Assembly: GCA_016700155.1 (NCBI GenBank)
Contig: CP065001.1
Span: 1,612,001-1,676,000 of the forward strand
Length of the DNA: 64,000 bases
From: Ignavibacteriales bacterium
GTDB taxonomy: Bacteria; Bacteroidota; Ignavibacteria; Ignavibacteriales; Ignavibacteriaceae
Reading direction: 5' to 3'
This document shows, piece after piece, positions 15,850 to 25,103 of this stretch; position 1 is the first letter of the stretch; each line of letters opens with the position of its first letter. Made by a program: the position numbers and the translations under genes. Below the pieces are notes generated by a model that did no database searches, was not told where the DNA came from, and saw nothing but the letters and a program-made list of their open reading frames with translations.

Positions 15850-18201
15850 TCACACTTTAACTTTTGATTCAGTATAGAATTTTACTTTCTCAATAAATTC
15901 CTGGCTGTCAATTGGTTTGGGAATATAATCCGTTGCGCCTGCATCAAGACATTTTTCACGGTCACCTTTCATTGCAAATGCTGTTAAAGCTATGATCGGA
16001 GTGTCTTTGTATCCCGGTAAAAGCCTGATTTTTTCAGTAGCTTCAAATCCATTCATCACAGGCATCTGCATATCCATTAAGATGAGATTATACTTATGAA
16101 CCTTAGCTTCTTCCAGTGCTTCAAGTCCATTCTCAACAACTACTATTGAATCAAAATTATTTTTCTTTAATAACCGGGTTACAATTATCTGTGAATGTTT
16201 ATAATCTTCAACCAGTAAAATCTTTACCGCATCTTTTTTAGCAACTACTTCTTCAGGGGTTGAAGGTTCGTCGTACCTGTTTATCATTGCATTGATGGTC
16301 TCGGCGAGGTCTTCGATATTTGAACTGCTTTTTTCGAGAAGCTCTTCAAACATTCCATCAATTTTCTTCAGGTCTTCTTTATAATTTTCTTTCCCGGTAT
16401 AGATGATAACAGGAAGTTTTTTGAACTCAGGTTTTGTTTTGATGAGCTTAATAAGTTCAAATCCATTTAGCTCAGGCATATCAAGATCGATGATTGCAAG
16501 ATCCAGGTTTTTTCCTTCAATCAGCGACTCAACTTTTGATGAATGAGATTCAGCAACCGCATTGAACCCGGCTTGTTCAACAGCTTCACGTATCAGGTTT
16601 AGTGTTGGTATATCATCATCAACTATCAGGATATTTGAATCCTTTTTCAACTTGTAACTTGTGAGTACTTCAACCAGATATTGATATTGAATCGGTTTTA
16701 CAAAGTATTCAACAGCACCCATTAAAAATGCTTTTTGCTGTTCAGCTTCAACAGAACAGATTATTACGGGTGTGTGTTTTGCATTTTTCTTTTCGCGGAT
16801 TTCCTTTAATAGTTCAAGACCATTAGCATCCGGGAGTACTACATCTAAAAGTATAGCAAGGAAACTTTCACGCTCAATAATTTTTAACGCCTGCTCAGCA
16901 GAGTTTACAATGGTGGGTTCATAACCCCACTTGTTGAGATAGTTACTTAATAATTTGGAAGTTGCGTAATCATCCTCAACAACAAGAACACTATTTTTCT
17001 TTCCTGGTTTTGGCAGCGCGCTGATCTGGCTTTCAATTGCTGTCATTGATTCAGTCGAGATACTGAAATTATATGTAGAACCTTTTCCGACTGAACTGCT
17101 TATATCAATAGTACCGTTAAGGTATTCTATATACTTTTTGGTAAGAGCAAGTCCGAGACCTGTGGTTCCTGCAATTTTATTAGTGCCAAGTTCAAATGGA
17201 ACAAATGGTTTGAAAATATCTTTCAATTTGGCAGAAGGAATTCCGGCACTTGTATCTGAAATTCTGAAATTAAGTCTGTCAGCAGAAGGCATTGAAACGG
17301 AAATTGTAATTTTTCCGCTGTCCATTTGACGCAACGAAACCGCAATGACATTATTAATTACATATCTAAGTTTCTGAGTGTCAAATTTTACCTGCTTATT
17401 TACATTCTCTTCCACATCAACCATAAAGTCGATTTTGGATTTATCTATCTTTTCAGAAATTAGTTTTAGTATTTCTTCAACAAAATTTTTAGGATTTACA
17501 GAAGCTGCAGTATCCTTTGTACTTCCGCTTTCCAGTTTTGCTAGATCAACAAGGTCATTGATCAGCGACAATAAGTTGTAGGCATTTTCCTTCAAAGTTA
17601 TTACATACTCGGATTGCGAGGGAGTAAGACTTTCCTCATTCAGAAGTGAGGCAAATCCCATTATGCTGTTTGTGGGGGTACGTAATTCATGCGCAATGTT
17701 CGTAACGATTTCTGACATTTGGGTGGAAGTGTTTAGCTTATCTCCCATCCAAAGGCTTAGAAGATGGCTGACTGATTCTCCAATAACCAAAAAGTTTTCA
17801 TGATCAGCTTTTGAAAAGGGTGATTTCTGAGCGATCTTCAGTAAAATTTTTTGTCCGTTGGGTAAAGTGATAAACAAACAACTTTCATAAAGCACAAAAT
17901 CCGACGTCTGAAGTTCACAATCAGGTTGGGAATTTAAAGTGATTGCAGATGGCTGGGTCTTTAATGAGGTGCATACTTTACATTTGTGTACGGAATTTTT
18001 TGTATATGCTTTTTTAGCAGAAGCTGATTTTCCCAGTACCACAAGATTGTCATCATTAACTTTAAATAAGACAACGGCGCTTAACTCATATTCGGACACC
18101 AGGAAATCACTTAAAATTTCCGGGAAATCGTAAGATGCTTTTAGAGCTGTTTTAATCAGCTTATTGTATGAACTTAAATTTTCGATTTTTGAACTTTGCA
18201 T
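15850..18201 (-). CDS. Soluble hybrid histidine kinase with three receiver domains
   Basis: A 783-residue protein without membrane segments. The order is: N-terminal GAF-like sensor (about 1-150), HisKA with phospho-His near 171 (NIAHELRTPTNS), HATPase (DTSAGIP, GTTGLGLAL), then receivers at about 404-515 (Asp near 453), 524-640 (Asp near 572) and 660-775 (Asp near 710). All three phospho-acceptor Asp and the KP lysine of the first and third are present; the second lacks KP and reads LLEKSSS. The sensor contains four Cys, including HKCKVC. There is no Hpt domain and no output domain, so it passes phosphate to unseen partners. No partner gene is adjacent. The stimulus is presumably cytoplasmic. 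Confidence 0.9.
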   Translation of the reverse strand: MQSSKIENLSSYNKLIKTALKASYDFPEILSDFLVSEYELSAVVLFKVNDDNLVVLGKSASAKKAYTKNSVHKCKVCTSLKTQPSAITLNSQPDCELQTSDFVLYESCLFITLPNGQKILLKIAQKSPFSKADHENFLVIGESVSHLLSLWMGDKLNTSTQMSEIVTNIAHELRTPTNSIMGFASLLNEESLTPSQSEYVITLKENAYNLLSLINDLVDLAKLESGSTKDTAASVNPKNFVEEILKLISEKIDKSKIDFMVDVEENVNKQVKFDTQKLRYVINNVIAVSLRQMDSGKITISVSMPSADRLNFRISDTSAGIPSAKLKDIFKPFVPFELGTNKIAGTTGLGLALTKKYIEYLNGTIDISSSVGKGSTYNFSISTESMTAIESQISALPKPGKKNSVLVVEDDYATSKLLSNYLNKWGYEPTIVNSAEQALKIIERESFLAILLDVVLPDANGLELLKEIREKKNAKHTPVIICSVEAEQQKAFLMGAVEYFVKPIQYQYLVEVLTSYKLKKDSNILIVDDDIPTLNLIREAVEQAGFNAVAESHSSKVESLIEGKNLDLAIIDLDMPELNGFELIKLIKTKPEFKKLPVIIYTGKENYKEDLKKIDGMFEELLEKSSSNIEDLAETINAMINRYDEPSTPEEVVAKKDAVKILLVEDYKHSQIIVTRLLKKNNFDSIVVVENGLEALEEAKVHKYNLILMDMQMPVMNGFEATEKIRLLPGYKDTPIIALTAFAMKGDREKCLDAGATDYIPKPIDSQEFIEKVKFYTESKVKV

Positions 18202-18393
18202 GTATTCCCATTCATTGCTGTAAAATCAGGTACAATCGCAAAATAACCCGCACCAAATATAAATATTTAGCTTTCAAAAGAAAAATAAACGCATTGCAGA
18301 TAAAATCACTTGAGGTTATTATATAATTAAATTGTGCTTCTACGCTGCAGCAAAATCAAACTAATAAAACATAATTAATTAAATCGAAAGGCG

Positions 18394-19929
18394 ATGATGA
18401 CTGATAATAACCAAAACCAGGTGTCGTTTATTTCCAGGAGTCTTGGGATAATTGAAAAAGTTGGTAATGCACTGCCTCATCCCGGAACTCTGTTTGCTTT
18501 ATTTGCGGTTGGTGTAATTATTATATCCGGTATTACAAGTATGTTCAATCTGGAAGTGACTCACCCCGGAACCGGGGAGATAATCCGTCCGGTTAGTTTG
18601 TTGTCTGTTGACGGGCTTCACAGAATTGTTACTTCAATGGTAAATAATTTTACGAGCTTTGCACCATTAGGGACTGTACTTGTTGCTATGCTGGGTATCG
18701 GTATTGCGGAGGGGAGTGGTTTAATAGGAACAGTATTAAGACTTCTTGTAATAAAAGCCCCTAAAAAACTTTTGACATTTGTGATTGTATTTGCCGGTGT
18801 TCTATCTAACACCGCCAGCGAGGTAGGTTATGTTCTTTTAGTTCCCTTAGCGGCTACAATTTTTCTGGCAGTTGGAAGACATCCTATTGCCGGTTTAGCG
18901 GCAGCATTCGCAGGAGTATCCGGCGGATATAGTGCAAACTTACTGCTTGGTACTGTTGATCCTTTATTAGCTGGTCTTTCAGAAGAAGCAGCAAGAATTA
19001 TTGATCCCTCCTATGTAGTAAATCCTGCAGCGAATTTTTATTTCATGTTTGTCTCAACATTTTTTATTGCGATTGCAGGGACCTGGGTAACAGAAAAGTT
19101 AGTTATTCCGAGACTTGGAGATTATAAAGGAAAGTCATCTCACGAAGAAATAAAAGCAGTAACATCCGACGAGAAGCGAGGATTAAAATATGCACTTTTC
19201 TCAGTTGTCATTTTTATAATCATTCTTGCCATCGGGTTGATTCCGGAAAATGGATTTCTAAGAGAAACGGGAACAGGAAGTATACTACATTCACCTTTCC
19301 TTGAAGGAATAGTTGCATTTATTTTTTTGGGTGCGGCGTTATTCGGTATTATGTATGGAATTGGTGCCCGGACTTTGAAGAGTGATTCTGATGTGATGAA
19401 AGGCATGGGAAAATCAATCGAGACTTTAGGTGTTTATATAGTTCTTGTTTTTTTTGCAGCCCAGTTTGTTGCGTTCTTCAATTGGACGAACCTTGGTATT
19501 ATCATTGCAGTTGAAGGCGCATCAATATTAAAGGCAATCGGACTTGGTGAAATTCCTTTAATGGTTGGATTTATTTTGCTTACTGCTTTTATAAATCTCT
19601 TTATGGGTAGTGCTTCTGCAAAGTGGGCGATAATGGCTCCAGTCTTTATCCCGATGTTCATGCTGCTTGGATATACTCCTGAGTTCACACAAACTGCTTA
19701 TCGTATCGGTGATTCAGTCTCCAATATTGTATCTCCGATGATGACTTACTTTGCATTGATAGTCGCATTCGTTCAGAAGTATGATGATAAAGCAGGAATA
19801 GGAACGGTGATTGCCACAATGCTGCCATACACGGTTATCTTTTTTATACTCTGGTCAGTTCTGTTTTCGCTCTGGATATTCTTTGGGCTGCCTGTTGGTC
19901 CGGGTGCTGAATTGTATCTTGTTGAATGA
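18394..19929 (+). CDS. AbgT-family transporter
   Basis: A 511-residue membrane protein with about 11-13 helices. It starts LGIIEKVGNALPHPGTLFALFAVGV, and has the conserved LSNTASEVGYVLLVPLAA, PMMTYFALIVAF and FMGSASAKWAIMAPVFIPM segments, as in AbgT/MtrF proteins. Relatives import p-aminobenzoyl-glutamate or export sulfonamides, driven by the proton or sodium gradient; which applies here cannot be told. It starts with two adjacent ATG codons after GAAAGG. NDH-2 follows 47 bases later. The 192 bases upstream contain no gene. Confidence 0.9.
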   Translation: MMTDNNQNQVSFISRSLGIIEKVGNALPHPGTLFALFAVGVIIISGITSMFNLEVTHPGTGEIIRPVSLLSVDGLHRIVTSMVNNFTSFAPLGTVLVAMLGIGIAEGSGLIGTVLRLLVIKAPKKLLTFVIVFAGVLSNTASEVGYVLLVPLAATIFLAVGRHPIAGLAAAFAGVSGGYSANLLLGTVDPLLAGLSEEAARIIDPSYVVNPAANFYFMFVSTFFIAIAGTWVTEKLVIPRLGDYKGKSSHEEIKAVTSDEKRGLKYALFSVVIFIIILAIGLIPENGFLRETGTGSILHSPFLEGIVAFIFLGAALFGIMYGIGARTLKSDSDVMKGMGKSIETLGVYIVLVFFAAQFVAFFNWTNLGIIIAVEGASILKAIGLGEIPLMVGFILLTAFINLFMGSASAKWAIMAPVFIPMFMLLGYTPEFTQTAYRIGDSVSNIVSPMMTYFALIVAFVQKYDDKAGIGTVIATMLPYTVIFFILWSVLFSLWIFFGLPVGPGAELYLVE

Positions 19930-19976
19930 ACTAATTATATTGGACTTTGAAAATCAGTTCAACTTAAAACTCAGCA

Positions 19977-21224
19977 ATGAAAAAACGTAAAGTTATAATT
20001 ATTGGCGGAGGATTTGGCGGGATAAGTGCGGCTAAACTTTTTAATGATGAAAGATTTGACGTACTAATTATCGATAAGACGAATCACCACCTATTTCAAC
20101 CGTTGTTATACCAGGTTGCAAGTGCGGCATTGTCTCCTGGTGATATCGCATTCCCGATCCGTGAGATCTTCCGTAATTACAAAAATATCCAGGTAATCAT
20201 GGATGAAGTAATTTCAATCGATAAAGAAAGTAAACTGGTTATTTCTGCTGCGGGCAGATATGAGTATGACTATCTCATCATAGCGACCGGGTCAAGACAC
20301 TCCTATTTTGGAAAAAACGAATGGGAACAATTTGCCCCCGGATTAAAAACTCTTAAAGACGGACTGCTGCTGAGAGAAAATATTCTTAACTCTTTTGAAG
20401 AAGCTGAAAAACTTGGTAACTCAAATGAAGCAAAGAAGTATCTAACTTTCGTAATTGTCGGCGGGGGACCAACAGGAGTTGAAATGGCTGGCGCAATTGC
20501 AGAGATAGCCAAAAAAACTTTGCTTAAAGATTTCAGGCGAATTGACCCTTCCGCAACAAGAATAATTTTACTCGAAGGTTTACCTAAAATACTTTCTGCT
20601 TATCCTGATAGTCTTTCAAAACATGCTGTTGATGTATTGAACTCACTTGGCGTTGAAGTGCGATTAAATACATTTATGACCGATGTTAATCCGGATGGTG
20701 TAAGGGTTGGCGAAGAAACTATTGAAACCGTCAATATAATTTGGGCTGCAGGAAATGAGATCTCACCATTAATAAAATCATTGAATATCGACACTGATAA
20801 AGCAGGCAGAGCAAAAGTGAATGCTGACCTATCAATACCCGGTAACCCTGAAGTTTTTGTAATTGGAGATGCGGCATTAGTAATGCAGGATGAAAAACAA
20901 CTGCCGGGAACAGCACCAGTAGCAATGCAGGAAGGAAGATATGTTGCTCACACAATTATTTCCGGGAAGGATTTTGAAGATCGTGTACATTTCAGGTATT
21001 TGGATAAAGGTGATATGGCAACTATAGGTAGAGCACAGGCAGTTGCAAATATCAGGGGGCTAAAACTCACGGGATTTTTTGCGTGGCTTGCGTGGTGCTT
21101 CATACATATTTTTTATTTGATAGGATTCAGAAACCGATTCCGTGTTATGGCTGAATGGATATGGTCATATATCACTTTTAAGAGAGGAATACGATTGATA
21201 GTTGGTAAAAGGGGTGACGGTTAA
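19977..21224 (+). CDS. ndh: Type II NADH dehydrogenase (NDH-2)
   Basis: A 415-residue FAD enzyme that oxidises NADH and reduces quinone at the inner membrane without pumping protons. Two dinucleotide-binding motifs are visible: IIGGGFGGISAAK (about 8-20, FAD) and VIVGGGPTGVEMAGA (about 158-172, NADH). FQPLLYQVASAALSP and VFVIGDAA are typical of the family. The C-terminus carries a hydrophobic segment (FFAWLAWCFIHIFYLIGF) for membrane attachment. Length is normal. It ends overlapping the convergent HHH/barrel gene by four bases. Confidence 0.92.
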   Translation: MKKRKVIIIGGGFGGISAAKLFNDERFDVLIIDKTNHHLFQPLLYQVASAALSPGDIAFPIREIFRNYKNIQVIMDEVISIDKESKLVISAAGRYEYDYLIIATGSRHSYFGKNEWEQFAPGLKTLKDGLLLRENILNSFEEAEKLGNSNEAKKYLTFVIVGGGPTGVEMAGAIAEIAKKTLLKDFRRIDPSATRIILLEGLPKILSAYPDSLSKHAVDVLNSLGVEVRLNTFMTDVNPDGVRVGEETIETVNIIWAAGNEISPLIKSLNIDTDKAGRAKVNADLSIPGNPEVFVIGDAALVMQDEKQLPGTAPVAMQEGRYVAHTIISGKDFEDRVHFRYLDKGDMATIGRAQAVANIRGLKLTGFFAWLAWCFIHIFYLIGFRNRFRVMAEWIWSYITFKRGIRLIVGKRGDG

Positions 21225-23239
21225 AAATTCAGATCAAGCTGCAGACTAAACCTGTTATCAACATTTCCATCTATTTCTGAATTTCCCGAACTTAATTTTT
21301 TTTCATTCGGTTTGTATGTTTCTGAATATTTAAATGAAATCGTAAAAATTTTAAATGGTTTGATTCTTCCAACTAAATACCAGCGCAGACCCTCACCAAA
21401 TAATGCGGGGTTGTACATAACTCCTGTCAGATCATTTTCATATTCATAAAGTGCAGAGTTGAATGAATCAGTCTTAAAAAATATTATCCGGGCTGAAATA
21501 TCAGCAAGACCGGTGAATGAATATTTTAAATCTTCGAAGAAAAGAAAACCTGATTCACCCTGACTTCCTTTTATTAAAAAAGTATTATACTCGAAACGTG
21601 TTCTCAGTCTGAATTTTTTTGTTGCTGTATAGATTACTTCCATCCTGTAATTTTGCTTCAACTGTTCGCCTACATTTCTGTTTTGTCCATCATTGATTGA
21701 AATATCTTTCTTCTCATACTTGTACCTGGCTTTACCTTCAACAGATCTGGATAGTGAAGATGTTAAATCAGCAAGTATTTCATTCCCTCCGGAAGGTAAG
21801 GGTGTATTGAACAGAGAGTAGGGGAATTTGAACTGGTCATAATAAAAATTCAATATTCCTATTGGTGACTTCCACCTGAAACCATTATAAATGGCAAATT
21901 CATTTTGGATTGTACCACTGCGTTCAGCAAGAGCAAAGCCGTGAAGAGAAAAATAATTACGCGGATAATTTCTTATCGAAGTTATAAAAATAAAATCCCT
22001 TGTAAACGCAAATTGAAAATTGTTTATCGTGGCAACAGAGATGGAATTATATGCTGCTTCGCCTGAAACATTGAGGTTGCCAAAATACAGATCATAACTA
22101 ACTGAATAGTAATCGAATTTATTACCTGATATATCGTACACATTGTCCGGTAAAAAAACTGAACTGTATGATGATCGATAATAGAGAGCTGAAATATTAT
22201 TCCTTGAATCCAAGTTATACCTGAGAATTGAACCGTAACTTGTTTCCGTCAAAGTTTTTCTTCTGTTGATTTCGCCTTCCGTTCTGTGTAGACCATCAAC
22301 TGGAGTTGATGTTATAAATCCATCTTCAATATTTGCGTCAAGTTTATTCTTAGAGAAAAACGGAACAAAAGTAAAATCATTCCAATTAATTTTAGCAGCA
22401 GTCCCCCGGAAAAAATTATTTTCAGTCGCACTGGTATATGCTTTTATGATTTTCGGAATTTTTTTTATAGGATAAACAGCATCGCTTCCTTTAGAAAGAC
22501 CATACGGACTCCATAGAACTAATCCCTGACCATTCTCAAGAAGAAAATCACCGGCAATAAAATTTTCTATTGGTCCAATTTCATTAATTGTCAAATGATA
22601 TGAATCAAATTCATCAATAGGTTTTTCGCCGGCATCTTTTTCAGTCAGCACTCCGATTTGATATTTACCTTTCCCGTTTAAAAGGATTCGGTTATAAATT
22701 TTATACTTTGATCCTTCAAAACCTCCATCGGAAAATCCTTTTCTGTTCTGGAGATCTGTAGTCACTCTGTTCCGCATTTTTATACCTGGAACAATAGCAA
22801 AACTATCCCACGCACCATCTTCATCAAATGACAACTCAGATGTATTGATGGTTAATGTTACAAATGGCAGAATCTTTCCGACAATTTCGTTCGAAAGATT
22901 TTCTACAGAAAAAAGTTCCTGCACTGAATAAAACACACCGTACTTTTTCCGATGATTCACAATTAATTCTGCACGGACATAGTCAATGTATGGTATTCGC
23001 TGAAGTTGAGAAATATCCGCTTTATTGATATCAACAGGATTTAAAATCAGATCTTCTAACACATCGTAAATTCCTGACTCTTCATCCGTATCCTGGGTTT
23101 CCTGAAGCAGATCATCTAAAACATCTTCTGTATTATATTCAGCTGTATCTGATTGTGAATTAAGAAATGGCGACACGATCGTAAAGCAAATGACGATTAA
23201 GAATAATGACATTGATATTCTTAGTTTGGATGGAATCAT
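21221..23239 (-). CDS. Helix-hairpin-helix protein with outer-membrane beta-barrel-like C-terminus
   Basis: A 672-residue secreted protein. After a signal peptide (about 1-29) and an acidic linker come ComEA-type helix-hairpin-helix motifs (DINKADISQLQRIPYID, VQELFSVENLSNEIVGKI; about 67-128). The remaining 530 residues are a run of amphipathic strands with alternating aromatics and an ending in LQLDLNF, a terminal Phe as in outer-membrane barrels. HHH motifs bind DNA or protein backbones. In Bacteroidota, HHH domains ahead of barrels are known from genome data but have no settled function. Its downstream neighbour in the reading direction is ndh (convergent); upstream is a PorV/PorQ-like gene, 29 bases away on the same strand. 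Confidence 0.75.
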   Translation of the reverse strand: MIPSKLRISMSLFLIVICFTIVSPFLNSQSDTAEYNTEDVLDDLLQETQDTDEESGIYDVLEDLILNPVDINKADISQLQRIPYIDYVRAELIVNHRKKYGVFYSVQELFSVENLSNEIVGKILPFVTLTINTSELSFDEDGAWDSFAIVPGIKMRNRVTTDLQNRKGFSDGGFEGSKYKIYNRILLNGKGKYQIGVLTEKDAGEKPIDEFDSYHLTINEIGPIENFIAGDFLLENGQGLVLWSPYGLSKGSDAVYPIKKIPKIIKAYTSATENNFFRGTAAKINWNDFTFVPFFSKNKLDANIEDGFITSTPVDGLHRTEGEINRRKTLTETSYGSILRYNLDSRNNISALYYRSSYSSVFLPDNVYDISGNKFDYYSVSYDLYFGNLNVSGEAAYNSISVATINNFQFAFTRDFIFITSIRNYPRNYFSLHGFALAERSGTIQNEFAIYNGFRWKSPIGILNFYYDQFKFPYSLFNTPLPSGGNEILADLTSSLSRSVEGKARYKYEKKDISINDGQNRNVGEQLKQNYRMEVIYTATKKFRLRTRFEYNTFLIKGSQGESGFLFFEDLKYSFTGLADISARIIFFKTDSFNSALYEYENDLTGVMYNPALFGEGLRWYLVGRIKPFKIFTISFKYSETYKPNEKKLSSGNSEIDGNVDNRFSLQLDLNF

Positions 23240-23268
23240 TTTTAATTCAATAACAATCTTGTAAGTGT

Positions 23269-24123
23269 TTAATCAATCCCAAGATTTTTTCTTACCATTT
23301 GAGTTCGTGTACCTTCTCTACCAAAACTGATAATAATTCCTGCCTGATGAGTGAACCCTAAATCCTGGTGTGTAAAGAATGCATAGTCAAGACTGAACAT
23401 TGAATAATTTATTCCTACTCCGGCACTGTATCTAGATGGTTCATTTGAAAATCCCGATCTTAATATCAGATACTCAATTATTTCATACTCAAGTCCGAAT
23501 TGCAACGATGGATTATACTTCAGGTCTTTTTCCACTGAGATATTTGCAGTAACGAAATTTGTTATATCATAGCTTAAGCCGGAGCGCAGTATAACAGGTA
23601 TCTGATCTTTCTCATTCCCAATGCTTGCACGGTTAATATTATCAAAGGAAAATCCAAGCCTTATTTGCTCGTTCAGATAAACCAATCCACCGGCATTAAT
23701 AAATATTGCTGCATCATTCCCATAATTCTGAATCGAAGTTGTTTGATAGTTCAGAGAAAGCCCTGCAAAAAATTTATTTTCAAAATTATAAGCATACCCT
23801 AATATTATTTTAGTTTCGCGATATAGATCGAATCCATATGTCATTCCTCCCAACGCGAATGATCCAATATCAGATGGTTCGTGATACGCAACATATCCAT
23901 TTGCTAATTCACTTAATCCAAATGGCGCAGGTGAGTAGTAAACTCCTGCTTCACGCCAGTTCATTTGTGCAAGACCTGCAGGATTATTGAACAACGCAAA
24001 AACATCATTGCTGTTTGCAACATCAGAATTAGCCAGAGAAATTTGTCTTGCACCTGGCAGAAATTGTGCAAAAGTTGTATCCGCTGTTGAAAGCAGTAAT
24101 ACTATGAAAATGAATTTATACAT
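23269..24123 (-). CDS. PorV/PorQ-like outer-membrane protein
   Basis: A 284-residue protein. The frame opens further upstream into the divergent gene, but the ATG at 24123 gives a clean signal peptide (MYKFIFIVLLLSTADTTFAQ). The mature start (ARQISLANSDVANSNDVFALFNNPAGLA) is the hallmark of the PorV/PorQ/UPF0164 barrels, which in T9SS organisms carry or attach cargo at the outer membrane. The strands GLSLNYQTTSIQNYGNDAA and GFSFDNI are family-like. It lies next to an HHH/barrel gene and a divergent DUF4835/PorD-like gene, both envelope proteins. Whether it is PorV, PorQ or a paralogue is unresolved. Confidence 0.75.
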   Translation of the reverse strand: MYKFIFIVLLLSTADTTFAQFLPGARQISLANSDVANSNDVFALFNNPAGLAQMNWREAGVYYSPAPFGLSELANGYVAYHEPSDIGSFALGGMTYGFDLYRETKIILGYAYNFENKFFAGLSLNYQTTSIQNYGNDAAIFINAGGLVYLNEQIRLGFSFDNINRASIGNEKDQIPVILRSGLSYDITNFVTANISVEKDLKYNPSLQFGLEYEIIEYLILRSGFSNEPSRYSAGVGINYSMFSLDYAFFTHQDLGFTHQAGIIISFGREGTRTQMVRKNLGID

Positions 24124-24208
24124 TGAACTGAGTTGACTAACTTTTATTGTGGGATAATATCTAAATTCATATATTAAATCAACAAATATTCTGAAAGAAT
24201 AAAATAAA

Positions 24209-25087
24209 ATGAAACTTGTAATCACCCTTTTTCTGCTAGCTTCTTCTTTAATTTATTCACAGGAATTGAACTGTAAAGTCCTGATCAATTTTGAAAGCCT
24301 GCCGACTGCCAATAAGGAATTACTCGTCAATTTTGGAAACCAGCTTGAAGACTATATAAACAAAACAAGATTCACAACCGATGCGTGGGAAGGTGATAAA
24401 ATTGAATGTACATTTAACATTTTTATTACGTCTGCCTCGAGTGATGTAAGTTATTCAGCACAAATTGTTGTAGTGAGTCAGCGCCCGGTTTATAATTCAA
24501 CTAAAAACTCTGCAATGCTTATAATAAATGATAACAGCTGGTCATTTACTTATGAAAAAAATCAGCAGATTTATCCTGACCAGGCTTCATTTGATCCGCT
24601 TAGAAGTCTGCTCGATTTTTATGCATACATCATCATTGGTTACGATCTTGATTCTTATGGTAAACTTGGCGGATCCCAATTGTTTTCAAAAGCATTTGAT
24701 ATAGTAAATTTAGCTGCCACAAATCGTTCCGCTACAGGATGGGAAAAAAGCAGCAGTTCATACAGCAGGTGGGGATTGGTTGAAGATATGATGAATGAAA
24801 AATATCGCCCGTTCCGTGAAGCATTCTTTGAGTATCATTACAATGGAATAGATTTATTCACTCAAAACAAAAAAGCGGCACAGGATAAAATAGTTCATCT
24901 AATAAATGTACTCGAATCAATGCGAAATAAAGTTGATTTGAATAGCGTTCTTATAAGGACTTTCTTCGATGCTAAGAACGGTGAGATAATTGACTATTTA
25001 AAGGATTACCCGGATCAAAATATTTTTAAAGTATTAAAGAAAATTGATCCGCCTCACATGTCAAAGTACGATGAAGCAATAAAATAA
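24209..25087 (+). CDS. DUF4835 (PorD-like) secreted protein
   Basis: A 292-residue protein with a signal peptide (MKLVITLFLLASSLIYSQ). The mature start ELNCKVLINFESLPTANKELL, the segment QIYPDQASFDPLRSLLDFYAYIIIGYDLDSY (given here only as landmarks around residues 125-150) and the later GWEKSSSSYSRW are DUF4835 (PF16119) features; DUF4835 is linked to T9SS as PorD. It would act in the periplasm or at the outer membrane. It is divergent from the PorV/PorQ-like gene, 85 bases apart, which is consistent with a shared role. The exact T9SS function of this family is not settled. Confidence 0.82.
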   Translation: MKLVITLFLLASSLIYSQELNCKVLINFESLPTANKELLVNFGNQLEDYINKTRFTTDAWEGDKIECTFNIFITSASSDVSYSAQIVVVSQRPVYNSTKNSAMLIINDNSWSFTYEKNQQIYPDQASFDPLRSLLDFYAYIIIGYDLDSYGKLGGSQLFSKAFDIVNLAATNRSATGWEKSSSSYSRWGLVEDMMNEKYRPFREAFFEYHYNGIDLFTQNKKAAQDKIVHLINVLESMRNKVDLNSVLIRTFFDAKNGEIIDYLKDYPDQNIFKVLKKIDPPHMSKYDEAIK

Positions 25088-25103
25088 AATTGTTCCGATT
25101 GTA

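Noticed and set aside
8861..21224. Tight convergent ends (for example 14312/14314, 21221/21224, 8392/8418) as signs of rearrangement
   Set aside because: Such compact tail-to-tail ends are common in this window and need no special explanation.
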